Below are positions 25,525 through 34,860 of a DNA stretch of 53,477 nucleotides, piece by piece. This DNA comes from Luteibacter sp. (lineage in GTDB: Bacteria; Pseudomonadota; Gammaproteobacteria; Xanthomonadales; Rhodanobacteraceae): NCBI RefSeq assembly GCF_009912395.1, contig NZ_WNDO01000036.1:1-53477 (forward strand), written 5' to 3'. Below the pieces are notes generated by a model. It worked only from the letters and a program-made list of their open reading frames with translations, was not told where the DNA came from and did no database searches. The first letter of the stretch is position 1; each line of letters begins with the position of its first letter. The position numbers and the translations under genes are program-made.

Positions 25525-27798
25525 TCAGTGGCTGTAGGAACCGATAGGCAGATCCAGGAAGCTTCCAGGCAAGAATTTGATCTCCAAGGGATTTCCAGCG
25601 TTTTCGACAGTCTCGCCGCTGACGTCGCCCCCGGTGCCCATGTTTACCTGCTGGCCCGATCCCTTGACCACCGCCACGGTCATCACGAGCCGGCTGCCGG
25701 GCTCGAAACGACGGCTCGTGGTGCGACCGTTGGTGAAGTCCAGCGAGACCGGTTTGCCTGGCGTCAGCAGCTTCCGCTGCGAACGATCGCCGATGTAGCT
25801 GGCCCGGGCCTCGTACCACGACAGTTGGAAGTAACTGCCGTCGACCTTCTTTTCGTACAACGTGATCATCACGTCGAAGTCGCGCTTGTTGGTCACCACG
25901 TCCAGGTGGCCGGAGAACAATCCGCTCAGTTCACTACCGTCGGCGAGCGGCTCGCTGGTAAAGACCAGCGCGTTGCTGTCATCGAACGGAGGCGATGGCG
26001 TGTCCGGCGCAGGAAGATCGTCGCGCTTGCCGAGATCCACGGTGAGTACGCTTGGCTCGTCGCCCTTGACCGGCGCCAGCGTGTTTCCACCGGTGCCGTG
26101 CGAGAGATAGAGACGACGATGACCTGGCGCCATCGCGGCCAGGGTCGGGGCATGCTTCCAGGCGTTCGCGCCCATCACCTCGTAGTTGATCCGATCAACG
26201 AGCAGCGCGGGTTTCGGCGCGCCACGGAACACGTAATCGAACCACTGGTAGCGAATGACACGCCCGATGTCCTGCTTCGCGACCTCGTCGATGCGGTAAC
26301 CATCCACCACGGGACGTGCGCTGCGTTGTGCGCCGATATGGTCCCAAGGACCGATCAGCAGGTAGTGTTCCGCGCGAGGTGCGTAGCGATAGTGCTGGGT
26401 GAGGTAGTACAGCGCACCGATCTGGCCACCATCGAAATAGCCAGTCGTGGTGAGTACCGGGATGTCGATGTTGGCGAAGTCCTCCTTGTACGGAATCATC
26501 GCCTGCCAATAGGCGTCGTAGGAGGGGTGGTCCAGCCAGCGCCGAAACACGGGGTTCGGCCGACCGTCCACCACATCGAGGTCGCGATACGCCTTGCCGC
26601 TCTCGTACCAGCGCCGGTACAGGCCATGCCAATGGGCGCTGTCGTCGTAGGCCGTTTGCGCCAGCGACTTCGAGTCCGTCACGTACGGCACCCACGAATA
26701 GACGAAGCTCAGGAAGACGTTTCCTTCCATCGGCACGTCGACACCCGGTGCCGCCGTCACCGACGGCATCAGCGCACGTAGCGCCTTCGGCCGATGCTTG
26801 GCGGCGGCCCACTGGGTGAATCCGTTATAGCTGCCGCCATACATGCCCACGCGGCCGTCGCTCCAGGGTTGCTTCGCGATCCACTCGATCACCGCATCCG
26901 CATCGGCGCCGTCGTGCTCGTACGGTACCGGCTGATCGGGACTGAGGCCCTTGCCGCGCGTGTAGCCCACCACGGCGGCATAGCCGTGCGCGGCGGTGAG
27001 GCGAAGCTCCAGTTCGGACCAGGCGGGGTTGGCGTAGATCGTGAAACCGAACAGCGTCGGCAACGGTTTGTCGTGCTTCTTCGGCAGCATCGTCAGAACC
27101 GTGATCTGCGCGCCATCTGGCGTCCGCACCAGCATCGGCGCATGGACCTCATAGCGACGCGCGTCGTCTTCGGCCACCAGCTTGTCGGTATACGGGCGGA
27201 ACGCCGTGTATGCCTCGGCCATGAGGTAGGCCTTCACCAGCGCGATCGCCTTGTCGGTGTCGATGCGGTCCTTGCCGACCTGGGCCTTGAGCGCTTCGCC
27301 GAAGTCGTGACGCAGGGCGACCGGCTGCCAGGTGTAGGGATCGTTGTCGGTGCCGAAGCTGGCCATCACCTGGGACGAGAGGATGTCATCGAGCGGCGGG
27401 ACAATCTCGTGGAAGGCCTTCGCATAGGCGTCGCCGAAAGAGAGGGTTCCCTTGGCGGCGAGCTGGCGTGCCCGTACATAAAGCTGCCAGCGGACCACCC
27501 CGGCCGCGTCGAGCGGACGCGGTCCGTGCTGACGCAGCGGGAGCAGTTCGGCGAGGCTCTTCAGGGCATCGTCGTAGCGGCCGGCCACCATCTGCAACTG
27601 GGCGAACGTGTCCAGGTAGGTGGCCCGGTCCGCGTCACGGTATCGAGGGATAAGGTCACCGGCCAGCTTACGCAGGGCTTCGCCGCTGTCCGTGCCATGG
27701 GGCACGCTCCAGGGCAGCGGATCGTCCACCGCCCATGCCGGCAGGGCAGGAAACACCAGACCGAACATAATGCCCAGGCACAACAGTCCCTTACGCAT
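25525..27798 (-). CDS. CocE/NonD family hydrolase (X-Pro dipeptidyl-peptidase-like)
   Basis: 757 residues with a signal peptide (MRKGLLCLGIMFGLVFPALPAWA). A helical N-terminal extension (about 30-210) precedes the alpha/beta-hydrolase core. Catalytic Ser323 is in MYGGSYNGF, Asp456 probably in GYFDGG and His487 in GPWDHIG. A jelly-roll C-terminal domain (about 570-757) completes the CocE/NonD architecture. The enzyme is exported and likely an acylase, esterase or dipeptidyl peptidase of unknown substrate. The N-terminal extension is longer than in CocE itself. Confidence 0.88.
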   Translation of the reverse strand: MRKGLLCLGIMFGLVFPALPAWAVDDPLPWSVPHGTDSGEALRKLAGDLIPRYRDADRATYLDTFAQLQMVAGRYDDALKSLAELLPLRQHGPRPLDAAGVVRWQLYVRARQLAAKGTLSFGDAYAKAFHEIVPPLDDILSSQVMASFGTDNDPYTWQPVALRHDFGEALKAQVGKDRIDTDKAIALVKAYLMAEAYTAFRPYTDKLVAEDDARRYEVHAPMLVRTPDGAQITVLTMLPKKHDKPLPTLFGFTIYANPAWSELELRLTAAHGYAAVVGYTRGKGLSPDQPVPYEHDGADADAVIEWIAKQPWSDGRVGMYGGSYNGFTQWAAAKHRPKALRALMPSVTAAPGVDVPMEGNVFLSFVYSWVPYVTDSKSLAQTAYDDSAHWHGLYRRWYESGKAYRDLDVVDGRPNPVFRRWLDHPSYDAYWQAMIPYKEDFANIDIPVLTTTGYFDGGQIGALYYLTQHYRYAPRAEHYLLIGPWDHIGAQRSARPVVDGYRIDEVAKQDIGRVIRYQWFDYVFRGAPKPALLVDRINYEVMGANAWKHAPTLAAMAPGHRRLYLSHGTGGNTLAPVKGDEPSVLTVDLGKRDDLPAPDTPSPPFDDSNALVFTSEPLADGSELSGLFSGHLDVVTNKRDFDVMITLYEKKVDGSYFQLSWYEARASYIGDRSQRKLLTPGKPVSLDFTNGRTTSRRFEPGSRLVMTVAVVKGSGQQVNMGTGGDVSGETVENAGNPLEIKFLPGSFLDLPIGSYSH

Positions 27799-27862
27799 GG
27801 ATCGCTTCCGACGGAACGGGAGCGCCGATCCTGCCAGCGCCCTCGCGGGGTCGCCAGTGCCG

Positions 27863-28525
27863 TCAGTCGCGAACGAGCAAGTCCTCGTAGAACGCACCGA
27901 TGGGGCGCTGAGGATGAGCGATCTGAATCTCGAGGATCCACAGCCCGGGCACCGGCACCGCATCGTGGTCGCCGAGCGACCCCGCCTTGTGCACGGCATG
28001 GGGAAAGTCACCCACGCGATGGCCCTTGATCTCGTGGTTGAGGCGCCAGCCCATCGCCTCGGCCTCCTGACGTGCGTGCTCGTACAAGGCCACGCCGTCG
28101 ATGCCTTCGCGCCAACGGGCAGCGGATCGCTCGAAGAGTTCGCGGGCCGCGGCCGCGCAGTCGTGCATGTCCTTGTCGTCGCCCACGACGAAGGTGTCGC
28201 CGACGTCGCCTTCGTGGCCGTCGAAGACCGGCCCCAGGTCGATGAAGAAGATGTCGTTCTCCGCCAGGACGGCGCCCGGTTCGGAACGCTGACGGAAGGT
28301 CTTCAGGGTATTGGGACCGAAGCGGACGATGCTCGGATGCCAGATGCGCTGCATGCCTGCCGCCTGGAGCCGTTCGCCCGCCATTGCGGCGGCATCGACC
28401 TCGGCCATGCCCGGCTCGATGCGCGAGGCGATGTCGCGCAAGGCGCCCCAGGCTTTCTCACGCGCCTGAAGCATGCGGTCATACGAATAGGAGGTGCCTA
28501 CGTTCTCGGCGGTGGCGACGACCAT
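27863..28525 (-). CDS. M24 family metallopeptidase-like protein
   Basis: 220 residues, only the pita-bread catalytic domain, shorter than full aminopeptidase P. Candidate metal ligands are Asp96 (FIDLGPVFDGHEGDVGDTFVVG), Asp107 or Asp110, His175 (FPHAVH), Glu199 (LWILEIQI) and Glu214 (FYEDLLV). It probably acts as a Xaa-Pro-type peptidase or creatinase-like hydrolase. The start MVVATAENVG at 28525 is chosen because the frame further upstream enters a repeat element. Activity is uncertain because HxxGH-like spacing is altered. Confidence 0.8.
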   Translation of the reverse strand: MVVATAENVGTSYSYDRMLQAREKAWGALRDIASRIEPGMAEVDAAAMAGERLQAAGMQRIWHPSIVRFGPNTLKTFRQRSEPGAVLAENDIFFIDLGPVFDGHEGDVGDTFVVGDDKDMHDCAAAARELFERSAARWREGIDGVALYEHARQEAEAMGWRLNHEIKGHRVGDFPHAVHKAGSLGDHDAVPVPGLWILEIQIAHPQRPIGAFYEDLLVRD

Positions 28526-28598
28526 GGGGCGGATCCTTGGGTAGCGAGGACACCCATTATCCGCCGCCACTGATGACGGCGCGACAACCGATTGCCTC

Positions 28599-28715
28599 GC
28601 GCTGGGTTCCAGCGTGCGCTGGAACGACGGACTACCCGCCTCGTCGTTCCTGTGAAAACAGGAACCCAGCGCCCCGGTTCGCCAGCATCGCGAGGGCGCG
28701 GCATCGGCTTTGCGC
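28599..28715. repeat. Dispersed copy of the 148-bp repeat family
   Basis: On the opposite strand to the 8537-8973 array, this carries the same two dyads (GGTTCCAGCG..CGCTGGAAC and GTTCCTGT-GAAA-ACAGGAAC) and the GCGAGGGCGCGGCATCGGCT segment. The modules are permuted: the first dyad of one unit joins the second dyad of the next. It fills the gap between the M24 gene and the MFS gene stop (28726). Confidence 0.82.
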
Positions 28716-28725
28716 GGTCGGACGA

Positions 28726-30255
28726 CTAGTGCGCGTCGGCCGATGGCGCCAACGGTGGTCGGACCTTCCGCATCAACGGCACCATCAACGTCGCAACGAG
28801 CAGGCACAGCGCAATGCAACGGAATGCGTCGGCGTACGTCAGCGTCTGTGCTTCGCGATATGTGATCTGCCAGAGAAGACGCAAGGCCTGCTGGGGATCG
28901 GGAACCTGCGCGAGAAAGTTGTTCATGGCTTCATTCGCGGGATTCAGGTGCTCGGCCATCCGCAGGAAATGCAGGTTGGTGCGATCATTGAGGATCGTCG
29001 CGCAAGCGGCAATGCCAATCGCGCCGCCGAGGTTGCGCATCAGGTTGAACAAACCAGAGGCCTGGCGTAGCCGCGCCGGCGGCAGGCCACCGAGCGTCAG
29101 GGTCACCACCGGCGGGACAGCCAGCTGCTGCGCGATGCCGCGCAACGCCTGCGGGAACATGAGCTCGCGCGAACTCCAGTCATGCGTGATCGGCGTGAAC
29201 TCGAACATCGAAAGCGCGAACAGGCCAAGCCCCAGCATCAATAGCCAGCGCAGGTCCACGCGATTGGCGAGCATGGCGTAGAAGGGAATGGTCAGGATCT
29301 GGAACACGCCGGTGGAAAACACCGCCTTGCCGATCTGCAAGGCGCTATAGCCTTCGACACGACCGAGGAAAAGGGGTGTCAGGTAGATCGTGGCGAAGAG
29401 CCCCACGCCTGTCATGAATGAAAAGAAGCACCCCAGGGCGAAGTTGCGATCGCGCAACGCGCGCAGGTCCACCACGGGATGGGCCGCCGTCAGTCCACGC
29501 CAAACGAACAGGACACCCGCGATCGCGCTCGTCCATGCCGTCGTGCGGATCGTCGGATCCTCCATCCAGTTCCAGCGAGGCCCTTCTTCCAGCGTGTATT
29601 CCAGACAAGCCAGGAAAACCGCGATCAGCGCGATGCCGAGCCAGTCGCCGACCTTCAGCAACGAGAGATCGGGTTCGTCGATCTTCACGAACATCGGCAC
29701 CGCCACCGCGACGAAGGTGCCGGGTAGCAGGTTGATGAGAAACAGCCAGTGCCAGGAATAGCTGTCGGTGATCCATCCACCCAGCGTCGGGCCGAACGTC
29801 GGCGCCAGCGAGGCCAGCGCACCGATCGTCGCCGCGGCCACCACGCGATTCTTCCCTTCGAAGAACACGAAGGCCGTGGTGAAGACCAGCGGGATCATCG
29901 AGCCACCGAGAAATCCCTGTGCCGCGCGGAACCAGATCATGCTCTGGATATCCCAGGCCAAGCCACACAGCAGGCTGGTCACCGTGAAACCCGCCGCCGA
30001 CGCGGCGAACAGCCAACGTGTCGAGAACACGCGGCTCAGCCAACCGGACAACGGGATCACCACGATCTCGGCGATGAGGTAACTGGTCTGCACCCAGGCG
30101 GTATCGTCCGCTCCCGCCGAAAGGCCGCCGCCGATGTCGCGCAGGGATGCCGAGACGATCTGGATATCCAGCAATGCGATGAACATGCCCAGGCACATCG
30201 TGGCAAAGGCGAAGATCTTTTGTCCCGGCGAGAGATCCGCGACGGACGTGGTCAT
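28726..30255 (-). CDS. DHA2-family MFS drug efflux transporter (EmrB-like)
   Basis: 509 residues and about 14 transmembrane helices, the DHA2 layout. Family motifs are present: FIALLDIQIVSASLRDIGGGL (helix 1, motif D1), QTSYLIAEIVVIPLSGWLSRVF (motif A region) and GPTLGGWITDSYSWHWLFLINL (motif C). It should form a tripartite pump with the adjacent HlyD/EmrA-like protein and a TolC-type channel encoded elsewhere. The start at 30255 overlaps the HlyD stop (ATGA). Confidence 0.93.
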   Translation of the reverse strand: MTTSVADLSPGQKIFAFATMCLGMFIALLDIQIVSASLRDIGGGLSAGADDTAWVQTSYLIAEIVVIPLSGWLSRVFSTRWLFAASAAGFTVTSLLCGLAWDIQSMIWFRAAQGFLGGSMIPLVFTTAFVFFEGKNRVVAAATIGALASLAPTFGPTLGGWITDSYSWHWLFLINLLPGTFVAVAVPMFVKIDEPDLSLLKVGDWLGIALIAVFLACLEYTLEEGPRWNWMEDPTIRTTAWTSAIAGVLFVWRGLTAAHPVVDLRALRDRNFALGCFFSFMTGVGLFATIYLTPLFLGRVEGYSALQIGKAVFSTGVFQILTIPFYAMLANRVDLRWLLMLGLGLFALSMFEFTPITHDWSSRELMFPQALRGIAQQLAVPPVVTLTLGGLPPARLRQASGLFNLMRNLGGAIGIAACATILNDRTNLHFLRMAEHLNPANEAMNNFLAQVPDPQQALRLLWQITYREAQTLTYADAFRCIALCLLVATLMVPLMRKVRPPLAPSADAH

Positions 30256-31328
30256 GAGCGCGTATCGATCCGCGCCGTGACGGACAACCCGGGGCGCAGC
30301 AGACCCAGCACGCCGTCTTCGCCATCGAGCGTGACCCTGACCGGCACACGCTGGACGATCTTCGTGAAGTTGCCCGTCGCGTTCTCGGGTGGCAACACAC
30401 TGAACTGCGCGCCGGTCGCTGGCGCCAGGCTCGCCAGGTGGCCCCGGAATACCCGGCCGGGAAGGATATCCGCGCGGATGTCGACTGCCTGCCCCACCTT
30501 CATCCGCGACAACTGGTCTTCCTTGAAATTGGCATCTACCCAAAGGCCACGTGCCGGCACCACCACGAGCATCTGGCTACCCGCCGTCACATAGCTGCCC
30601 ACCCGCGCCCGGCGGTTGCCGATCACGCCATCCACCGGGGCGCGCAGCTCCGTGTACGACAGGTTGAGTCTTGCCTGTTCTGCATCGGCATGGGCCTGCG
30701 CGAGTGCGGCGCGTACCTGGGCACGCTGCGAATCGATGACATCGATCTGCCGCTCGGCTTCGTTTACGACTGCGGTCGCGCGATCGGTCGCCGCGCGCGC
30801 CGTCTGGAAATCGGCGCGGGCACGCTGAGCGCTTTCCTGGGACACGGCACCGTGGCCCACCAGTTGGCGATAGCGTTCGTCGTCCAGCTTCGAACGCAAG
30901 GCTTCGGCCTGCGCGCCACTGACACCGGCCCTCGCCTGCGCGATGACGCTTTGCTGCAGGCGCTCCATGGCATCGAGGTGGGCCAGCGAGGCCTCTTGTG
31001 CGGCGACGGCGGCCACGGCCTTGTCCAGCGCGGCACGGTAATCGCGATCATCGATCTTCACCAGCAGGTCGCCCCGATGCACGTGCTGGTTATCGGTGAC
31101 GGCGAGCTGCTGCACGTAGCCCGCCACCTTGGAGCCGATGACCGTGATATCACCGCCGACATAGGCGTCGTCGGTGTCTTCGACGAACCGACCGTGACTC
31201 CACCACCATGCCACGTAACCCAGTACGGCCAACAGCAGCAAGAACATCACGCCGATTCTGATCGGCTTCCGGCGGCCTGGGGTGACGGGGGCGACGGCTT
31301 CGGAAGTAGCGGACACGACGTGATCCAT
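30252..31328 (-). CDS. HlyD/EmrA-family membrane fusion protein
   Basis: 358 residues. Single N-terminal membrane anchor (about 23-45), then a split lipoyl/barrel-sandwich domain (DAYVGGDITVIGSKVAGYVQQLAVTDNQ and LRAPVDGVIGNRRARVGSYV) around a long alpha-helical hairpin (about 100-210), then a beta-barrel. This is the standard EmrA periplasmic adaptor. It is first of a two-gene efflux operon. The upstream region (31329-31370) is AT-rich with TATATAC and TTATGTATGTCAT-like motifs where a repressor could act; no regulator gene is adjacent. Confidence 0.92.
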   Translation of the reverse strand: MDHVVSATSEAVAPVTPGRRKPIRIGVMFLLLLAVLGYVAWWWSHGRFVEDTDDAYVGGDITVIGSKVAGYVQQLAVTDNQHVHRGDLLVKIDDRDYRAALDKAVAAVAAQEASLAHLDAMERLQQSVIAQARAGVSGAQAEALRSKLDDERYRQLVGHGAVSQESAQRARADFQTARAATDRATAVVNEAERQIDVIDSQRAQVRAALAQAHADAEQARLNLSYTELRAPVDGVIGNRRARVGSYVTAGSQMLVVVPARGLWVDANFKEDQLSRMKVGQAVDIRADILPGRVFRGHLASLAPATGAQFSVLPPENATGNFTKIVQRVPVRVTLDGEDGVLGLLRPGLSVTARIDTRS

Positions 31329-31420
31329 CGATTAAATGATGTATATACTTTTACTCATTATGTATGTCATTTCAATATCCAATCATCCACCGTGAAATAA
31401 ACAGGATGTCGAGTGCCTTG

Positions 31421-31486
31421 GTAGGAGCGCGCTTGCGCGCGATGGGTGTCTCGGCAACCCCGGATCGCGCGCAAACGCGCTCCTAC
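31421..31486. repeat. REP-like imperfect hairpin related to the 48-bp palindrome
   Basis: 23-bp arms (31421-31443 and 31464-31486) with one mismatch around a 20-nt loop. The arms share GTAGGAGCGCGCTTGCGCGC with the element at 12879-12926. It lies between the divergent ends and starts of the efflux pair and the four-Cys peptide gene, so it is intergenic and possibly a transcript end. Confidence 0.82.
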
Positions 31487-31502
31487 AGAGGCTTTGCCAT
31501 GA

Positions 31503-31526
31503 AGAAAGCCGCCTTTCGGCGGCTTC
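31503..31526 (-). terminator. Short terminator after the four-Cys peptide gene
   Basis: The stem AAGCCGCC (31506-31513) / GGCGGCTT (31518-31525) has a tetraloop. On the minus strand it is followed by TCTTC and starts 9 nt after the stop codon at 31534. Small but well placed. Confidence 0.6.
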
Positions 31527-31533
31527 CAGAGGC

Positions 31534-31752
31534 TCAGTCTTCGTTGTTTTTCAACGGCATGCCTGACGCCACCGGCTGGCCGCCGTGGGCGACGCAGTTG
31601 TCGTAGTCGTCTTGACACTTGTCCTGATGACCAGGCGCGCAGTTCTGCAGGATGAGATAGCACGCGCGGGCGGCGTGGGCCGGCGGCGCGTAGCTGACGG
31701 AGGACAGGGCACCGATCACGGCGACGGCCGCTGCGGAAACGAATGCTTTCAT
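31534..31752 (-). CDS. Small secreted four-cysteine protein
   Basis: 72 residues: a Sec signal peptide (MKAFVSAAAVAVIGALSSVSYAPPAHA) and a mature peptide of about 45 residues with four Cys spaced C-x6-C-x7-C-x6-C (RACYLILQNCAPGHQDKCQDDYDNC). Two intramolecular disulfides in a helical hairpin are likely. I do not recognise a family. The ATG at 31752 has a ribosome site (AAGGGAG). The gene has its own terminator, so it is probably a single-gene transcript. Confidence 0.72.
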   Translation of the reverse strand: MKAFVSAAAVAVIGALSSVSYAPPAHAARACYLILQNCAPGHQDKCQDDYDNCVAHGGQPVASGMPLKNNED

Positions 31753-31967
31753 GACGTACTCCCTTGGTTGGGTGTTGCGTGAAAGTGCTTCGACTTGGGC
31801 ACAGGGACGCGTGACCGGGTGCGACGCACCTGGCCTGTCCAACGACATGCTTCCCCGTGGTCCGCGCTCCCCTTGCATCGGCGGACACCGCACACTGCCA
31901 CGATCCTGCCTTACATCTCAACCGACATTCCATGTGGTGATTGGCCTACACAAAATCGGAAAATTAA

Positions 31968-33041
31968 TTACAAACCAAGGACTTGCACCGTTCTCTCGAT
32001 CATCCGTCGCGCCGTAGCGGTCGCCGACTCCTCTTTCGCGTAGATCCCCGCCTGACCCGACCACAGCGGCTGGAAATCGCCGTTGCCCTGCGGTTCGGTC
32101 GCCGCGCGCAACGGCGACAGCGGACCACCGGCCAGGGGAAACGGCAATGCATCCGATGACAACGGGCCCACTTCGCGCATGACGCGATTGATGACCCCGC
32201 GAGCAGGGCGTCCCGTCAACACGTTGGTCACCGTCGTATTGTCGTCGCGTGCGTTACGCAGCGCGGCGCGATGCACCGGCACGCTCAGCGACTCGTCGCA
32301 GAGCAGGAACGCGGTCCCCACTTGCACGGCAGATGCGCCGAGACACAGCGCGGCGGCCATCCCGCGACCGTCACCGATGCCGCCGGCGGCAATGACCGGC
32401 ACATCCAGCGCGTCGACGAGCTGGGGCACCAGGGCCATGGTGGTGGGCTGAGTCGCCATGTCGTCGGTGAGGAAGTTGCCGCGATGACCGCCGGCTTCGT
32501 ATCCCTGGGCGATCACGGCATCGCAGCCATGTTCCCGAAGATAGCGACCTTCCTTTACCGTGGTAGCGCAGCCGAGCACCTTCGCGCCCGTGGCCTTCAC
32601 GCGTCGAAGCAAGGTCTCGTCGGGCAGGCCGAAGTGGAAGCTCACCACCTCGGGACGCAGTCGTTCCACCATCGCGCACATGGCGTCGTCGAACGGTGCG
32701 CGACCACCGGCCGCCGGCAACGAATGAGGATCCACGCCGTACTCGTCGAAATACGGTGCCAGTCGCGATAGCCATCGATTCAGCGCTTCATCGGTCGCCT
32801 TGATGGGCGTATGCGCGAAGAAGTTGAGATTGAGGGGCGCATTGATCGCCGAACGGAAGGTCTCGACCTCGGCCGTGGCTTTTTCCACTGTGATGGACGA
32901 ACACGGAATCGAACCCAGGCCACCCGCCCGGGCGACGGCGATCGCGAGGCTGGCGAGCCCCGATCCCGCCATGGGTGCCAGCAGGATCGGCTGGGAGATA
33001 TGAAGCAAGTCGAGCACGCGACGGTCCGGCCAGGCGGTCAT
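31968..33041 (-). CDS. Nitronate monooxygenase family FMN protein
   Basis: 357-residue TIM barrel of the NMO/2-nitropropane dioxygenase family, FMN-dependent. Visible: PILLAPMAGSG (N-terminal FMN loop), NLNFFAH, VVSFHFGLP, AQGYEAGGHRG (substrate His in GGHRG) and VIAAGGIGDGRGMAAALCLGASAVQVGT (phosphate-binding). It detoxifies nitronates by oxidation. The start is the ATG at 33041, preceded by GGGAG; a second candidate lies four codons upstream. Confidence 0.9.
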   Translation of the reverse strand: MTAWPDRRVLDLLHISQPILLAPMAGSGLASLAIAVARAGGLGSIPCSSITVEKATAEVETFRSAINAPLNLNFFAHTPIKATDEALNRWLSRLAPYFDEYGVDPHSLPAAGGRAPFDDAMCAMVERLRPEVVSFHFGLPDETLLRRVKATGAKVLGCATTVKEGRYLREHGCDAVIAQGYEAGGHRGNFLTDDMATQPTTMALVPQLVDALDVPVIAAGGIGDGRGMAAALCLGASAVQVGTAFLLCDESLSVPVHRAALRNARDDNTTVTNVLTGRPARGVINRVMREVGPLSSDALPFPLAGGPLSPLRAATEPQGNGDFQPLWSGQAGIYAKEESATATARRMIERTVQVLGL

Positions 33042-33221
33042 GGCAACTCCCATTCTTTATCGGTGGACGCAGGCATGGGGATGCGCTGCGCGACTTTGTC
33101 GAAGTATACGCCCGTCGTTCCACCCTTGATCCAGCTGTGTTGGCACCCATTTCGGTACGGAGAGTCGAGATGCGTGCATCGCATGCGGTACGCGCACGAC
33201 AGCCGTTGGCAGGACAGGAAG

Positions 33222-33920
33222 ATGATCGAAGGTGTGCCAGGGGAGACCTGGTGGGAAGACGTGGGCGACCTGGTGGAGCCCGCCAATGAAGGCCGCGGCG
33301 GCATGAGTTGTGTAAAGCGGCGCGTCATCGACGGTGTCGGCACGTTCTACGTCAAGCGCCAGCGTGGCTACAGCTATCGCAGCCTGCGCCATCCGTTCGG
33401 TCGCCCCACCGCCCTGCGAGAAATGTTCGCGATGCGCGCGTTCCGGCGCATCGGCATCGCCACGCCCGAACTGGTTCACTTCGATCTGCGTCATCGCGAT
33501 GGCGCATGGGAAGCCGTGCTCGTCACGCGCGCACTCGATGGCTTCATCAGTCTGCAGGATGGCTTGCTCGCCGCGCGATGGCGCCACGAACGCAAGGAGC
33601 GCATCCTGCGTGCCCTGGTGGATGCCACGGAAACCCTGCATCGCGCGCGTCGGCGCCACGGCCATCTCTACCCGAAGGAGATCTTCATCGACGACCGCCA
33701 TGCCGAACCGCGCGTGTGTTTCCTCGACCTGGAGTTGAGTCGCCGCCAGTGGAGCATGCGCGCGGCCGCCGAACCCGACTTACGGCATCTTCTGCCTTCG
33801 CTGCGCAACCTCGGGGTCGAAGCGGCGTTCTGTCGCGATATCGTGGAGCGCTACCGCCGTAGTGGCATCGCCCTGCGCGACGAACGCATCGCCGCGCGGC
33901 CGCGACAACGGGCCTACTGA
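33222..33920 (+). CDS. Kdo/InaA-type lipopolysaccharide kinase-like protein
   Basis: 232 residues with a protein-kinase-like fold of the WaaP/KdkA/InaA group. A Lys-strand (FYVKRQRG, about 42-49) is followed by REMFAMRAFRRIGIATPELVHFD (equivalent of helix C and the hinge region). HGHLYPKEIFIDD (146-158) matches the catalytic HxDxxxxN loop in position but has Tyr-Pro-Lys in place of the Asp, and FLDLELSRRQW (167-177) matches the DxD metal site. It may phosphorylate LPS core sugar. Its 3' end overlaps the convergent YkgJ gene by 7 nt. Confidence 0.75.
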   Translation: MIEGVPGETWWEDVGDLVEPANEGRGGMSCVKRRVIDGVGTFYVKRQRGYSYRSLRHPFGRPTALREMFAMRAFRRIGIATPELVHFDLRHRDGAWEAVLVTRALDGFISLQDGLLAARWRHERKERILRALVDATETLHRARRRHGHLYPKEIFIDDRHAEPRVCFLDLELSRRQWSMRAAAEPDLRHLLPSLRNLGVEAAFCRDIVERYRRSGIALRDERIAARPRQRAY

Positions 33921-34696
33921 TCCGCCGGGAAGAATCCGACGTATTCCTCGGAAGCGCATTCTTCGGCGCCGTGACGCTCCCATCGTGCGCCGATCGATGC
34001 AAGCGCATCGCCCGTCGCCTTTCGGTTGGAGACCAGTGTCCATTCGGCGAGGACATGGTCACCGTCATGGCTTGCCAGGGCCTTCGCCTCCAGCAGCGCA
34101 TCGCGCGTGACCTCACGCGAAGGCGTATGCACCATGAGGCCTTCATTCGCCAGCGCGGCGGTATCCAGGCCAAGAAGGCGGCATAGCGCGCCCTTCATCC
34201 GGGCGTCATGCACCGCCGCGTCGCGTGCCTGGTCGATCGTGGCCGTCAGGGAGGGATCGGTCCAGCTGCCATCGCCGTTCTGGAATGCCGGCCAGCGTGC
34301 TTCCCATGCTTCCGGCGGACACAGCTTCGCCTCGGGCGACAGCGCCACGAAGGGATTCATTTCCGCGGGATAGATCCGGCAGGTGCGCGGCCGGCTCTCG
34401 TAGATACCGCAGCGCAGGTCGGGCTGGAGATTCGGGCAGGCGCCCTGGAACGCGGCGACGAGGGTCACGGTCACCCGCACCGGCAACGCCCCACTGATCG
34501 CGGGGAAGGAGCGATCCCGCTTGTAAGCCGCCTGAAGATTGCTGGCCGGCGGATCCTCCGGCCAGGGAATGGCATCGCAGAACACCTGGATCCGACCGTT
34601 GCGACCCAGCCAGTCGATAGCCTCGTCGACGCTCAGGGGCAGGCGCAGGTCGTGGCAGCAGCGGCCGCACATCGTGCAGGAGAAATGGATGGTCAT
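33914..34696 (-). CDS. YkgJ family cysteine cluster protein
   Basis: 260 residues. The Cys cluster CTMCGRCCHDLRLPLSVDEA (8-27) and the later CPNLQPDLRCGIYESRPRTCRIYP (near 86-110) form the zinc/iron-binding signature of the YkgJ/CxxCxxCC family. A C-terminal helical extension of about 130 residues is unique in length and has no recognised domain. The start at 34696 is chosen because MTIHFSCTMCGRCC is the standard N-terminus. Function unknown. Confidence 0.85.
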   Translation of the reverse strand: MTIHFSCTMCGRCCHDLRLPLSVDEAIDWLGRNGRIQVFCDAIPWPEDPPASNLQAAYKRDRSFPAISGALPVRVTVTLVAAFQGACPNLQPDLRCGIYESRPRTCRIYPAEMNPFVALSPEAKLCPPEAWEARWPAFQNGDGSWTDPSLTATIDQARDAAVHDARMKGALCRLLGLDTAALANEGLMVHTPSREVTRDALLEAKALASHDGDHVLAEWTLVSNRKATGDALASIGARWERHGAEECASEEYVGFFPADQ

Positions 34697-34806
34697 GGGT
34701 CGGAGCGGTCTCGTGCACGCGTGGCGATGGCTGGACGTAGCCGGGATACGATAGCGCGTCGGGAGCCGCTTGCCTTGGCGAATACGTACAAACCTGCGCA
34801 TTGACG

Positions 34807-34833
34807 GGCAAATGATAACGGTTATCATTTGCC
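34807..34833 (+). promoter_or_regulatory. Perfect Fur box, 13+1+13 palindrome
   Basis: A 27-bp perfect palindrome with core AAATGATAAC-G-GTTATCATTT, close to the canonical Fur consensus. It is centred about 40 nt upstream of the receptor start at 34861, consistent with overlap of the promoter and repression in iron-replete cells. Confidence 0.9.
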
Positions 34834-34860
34834 AGACTTTTCGCATTCCCCGGTTCTCCC

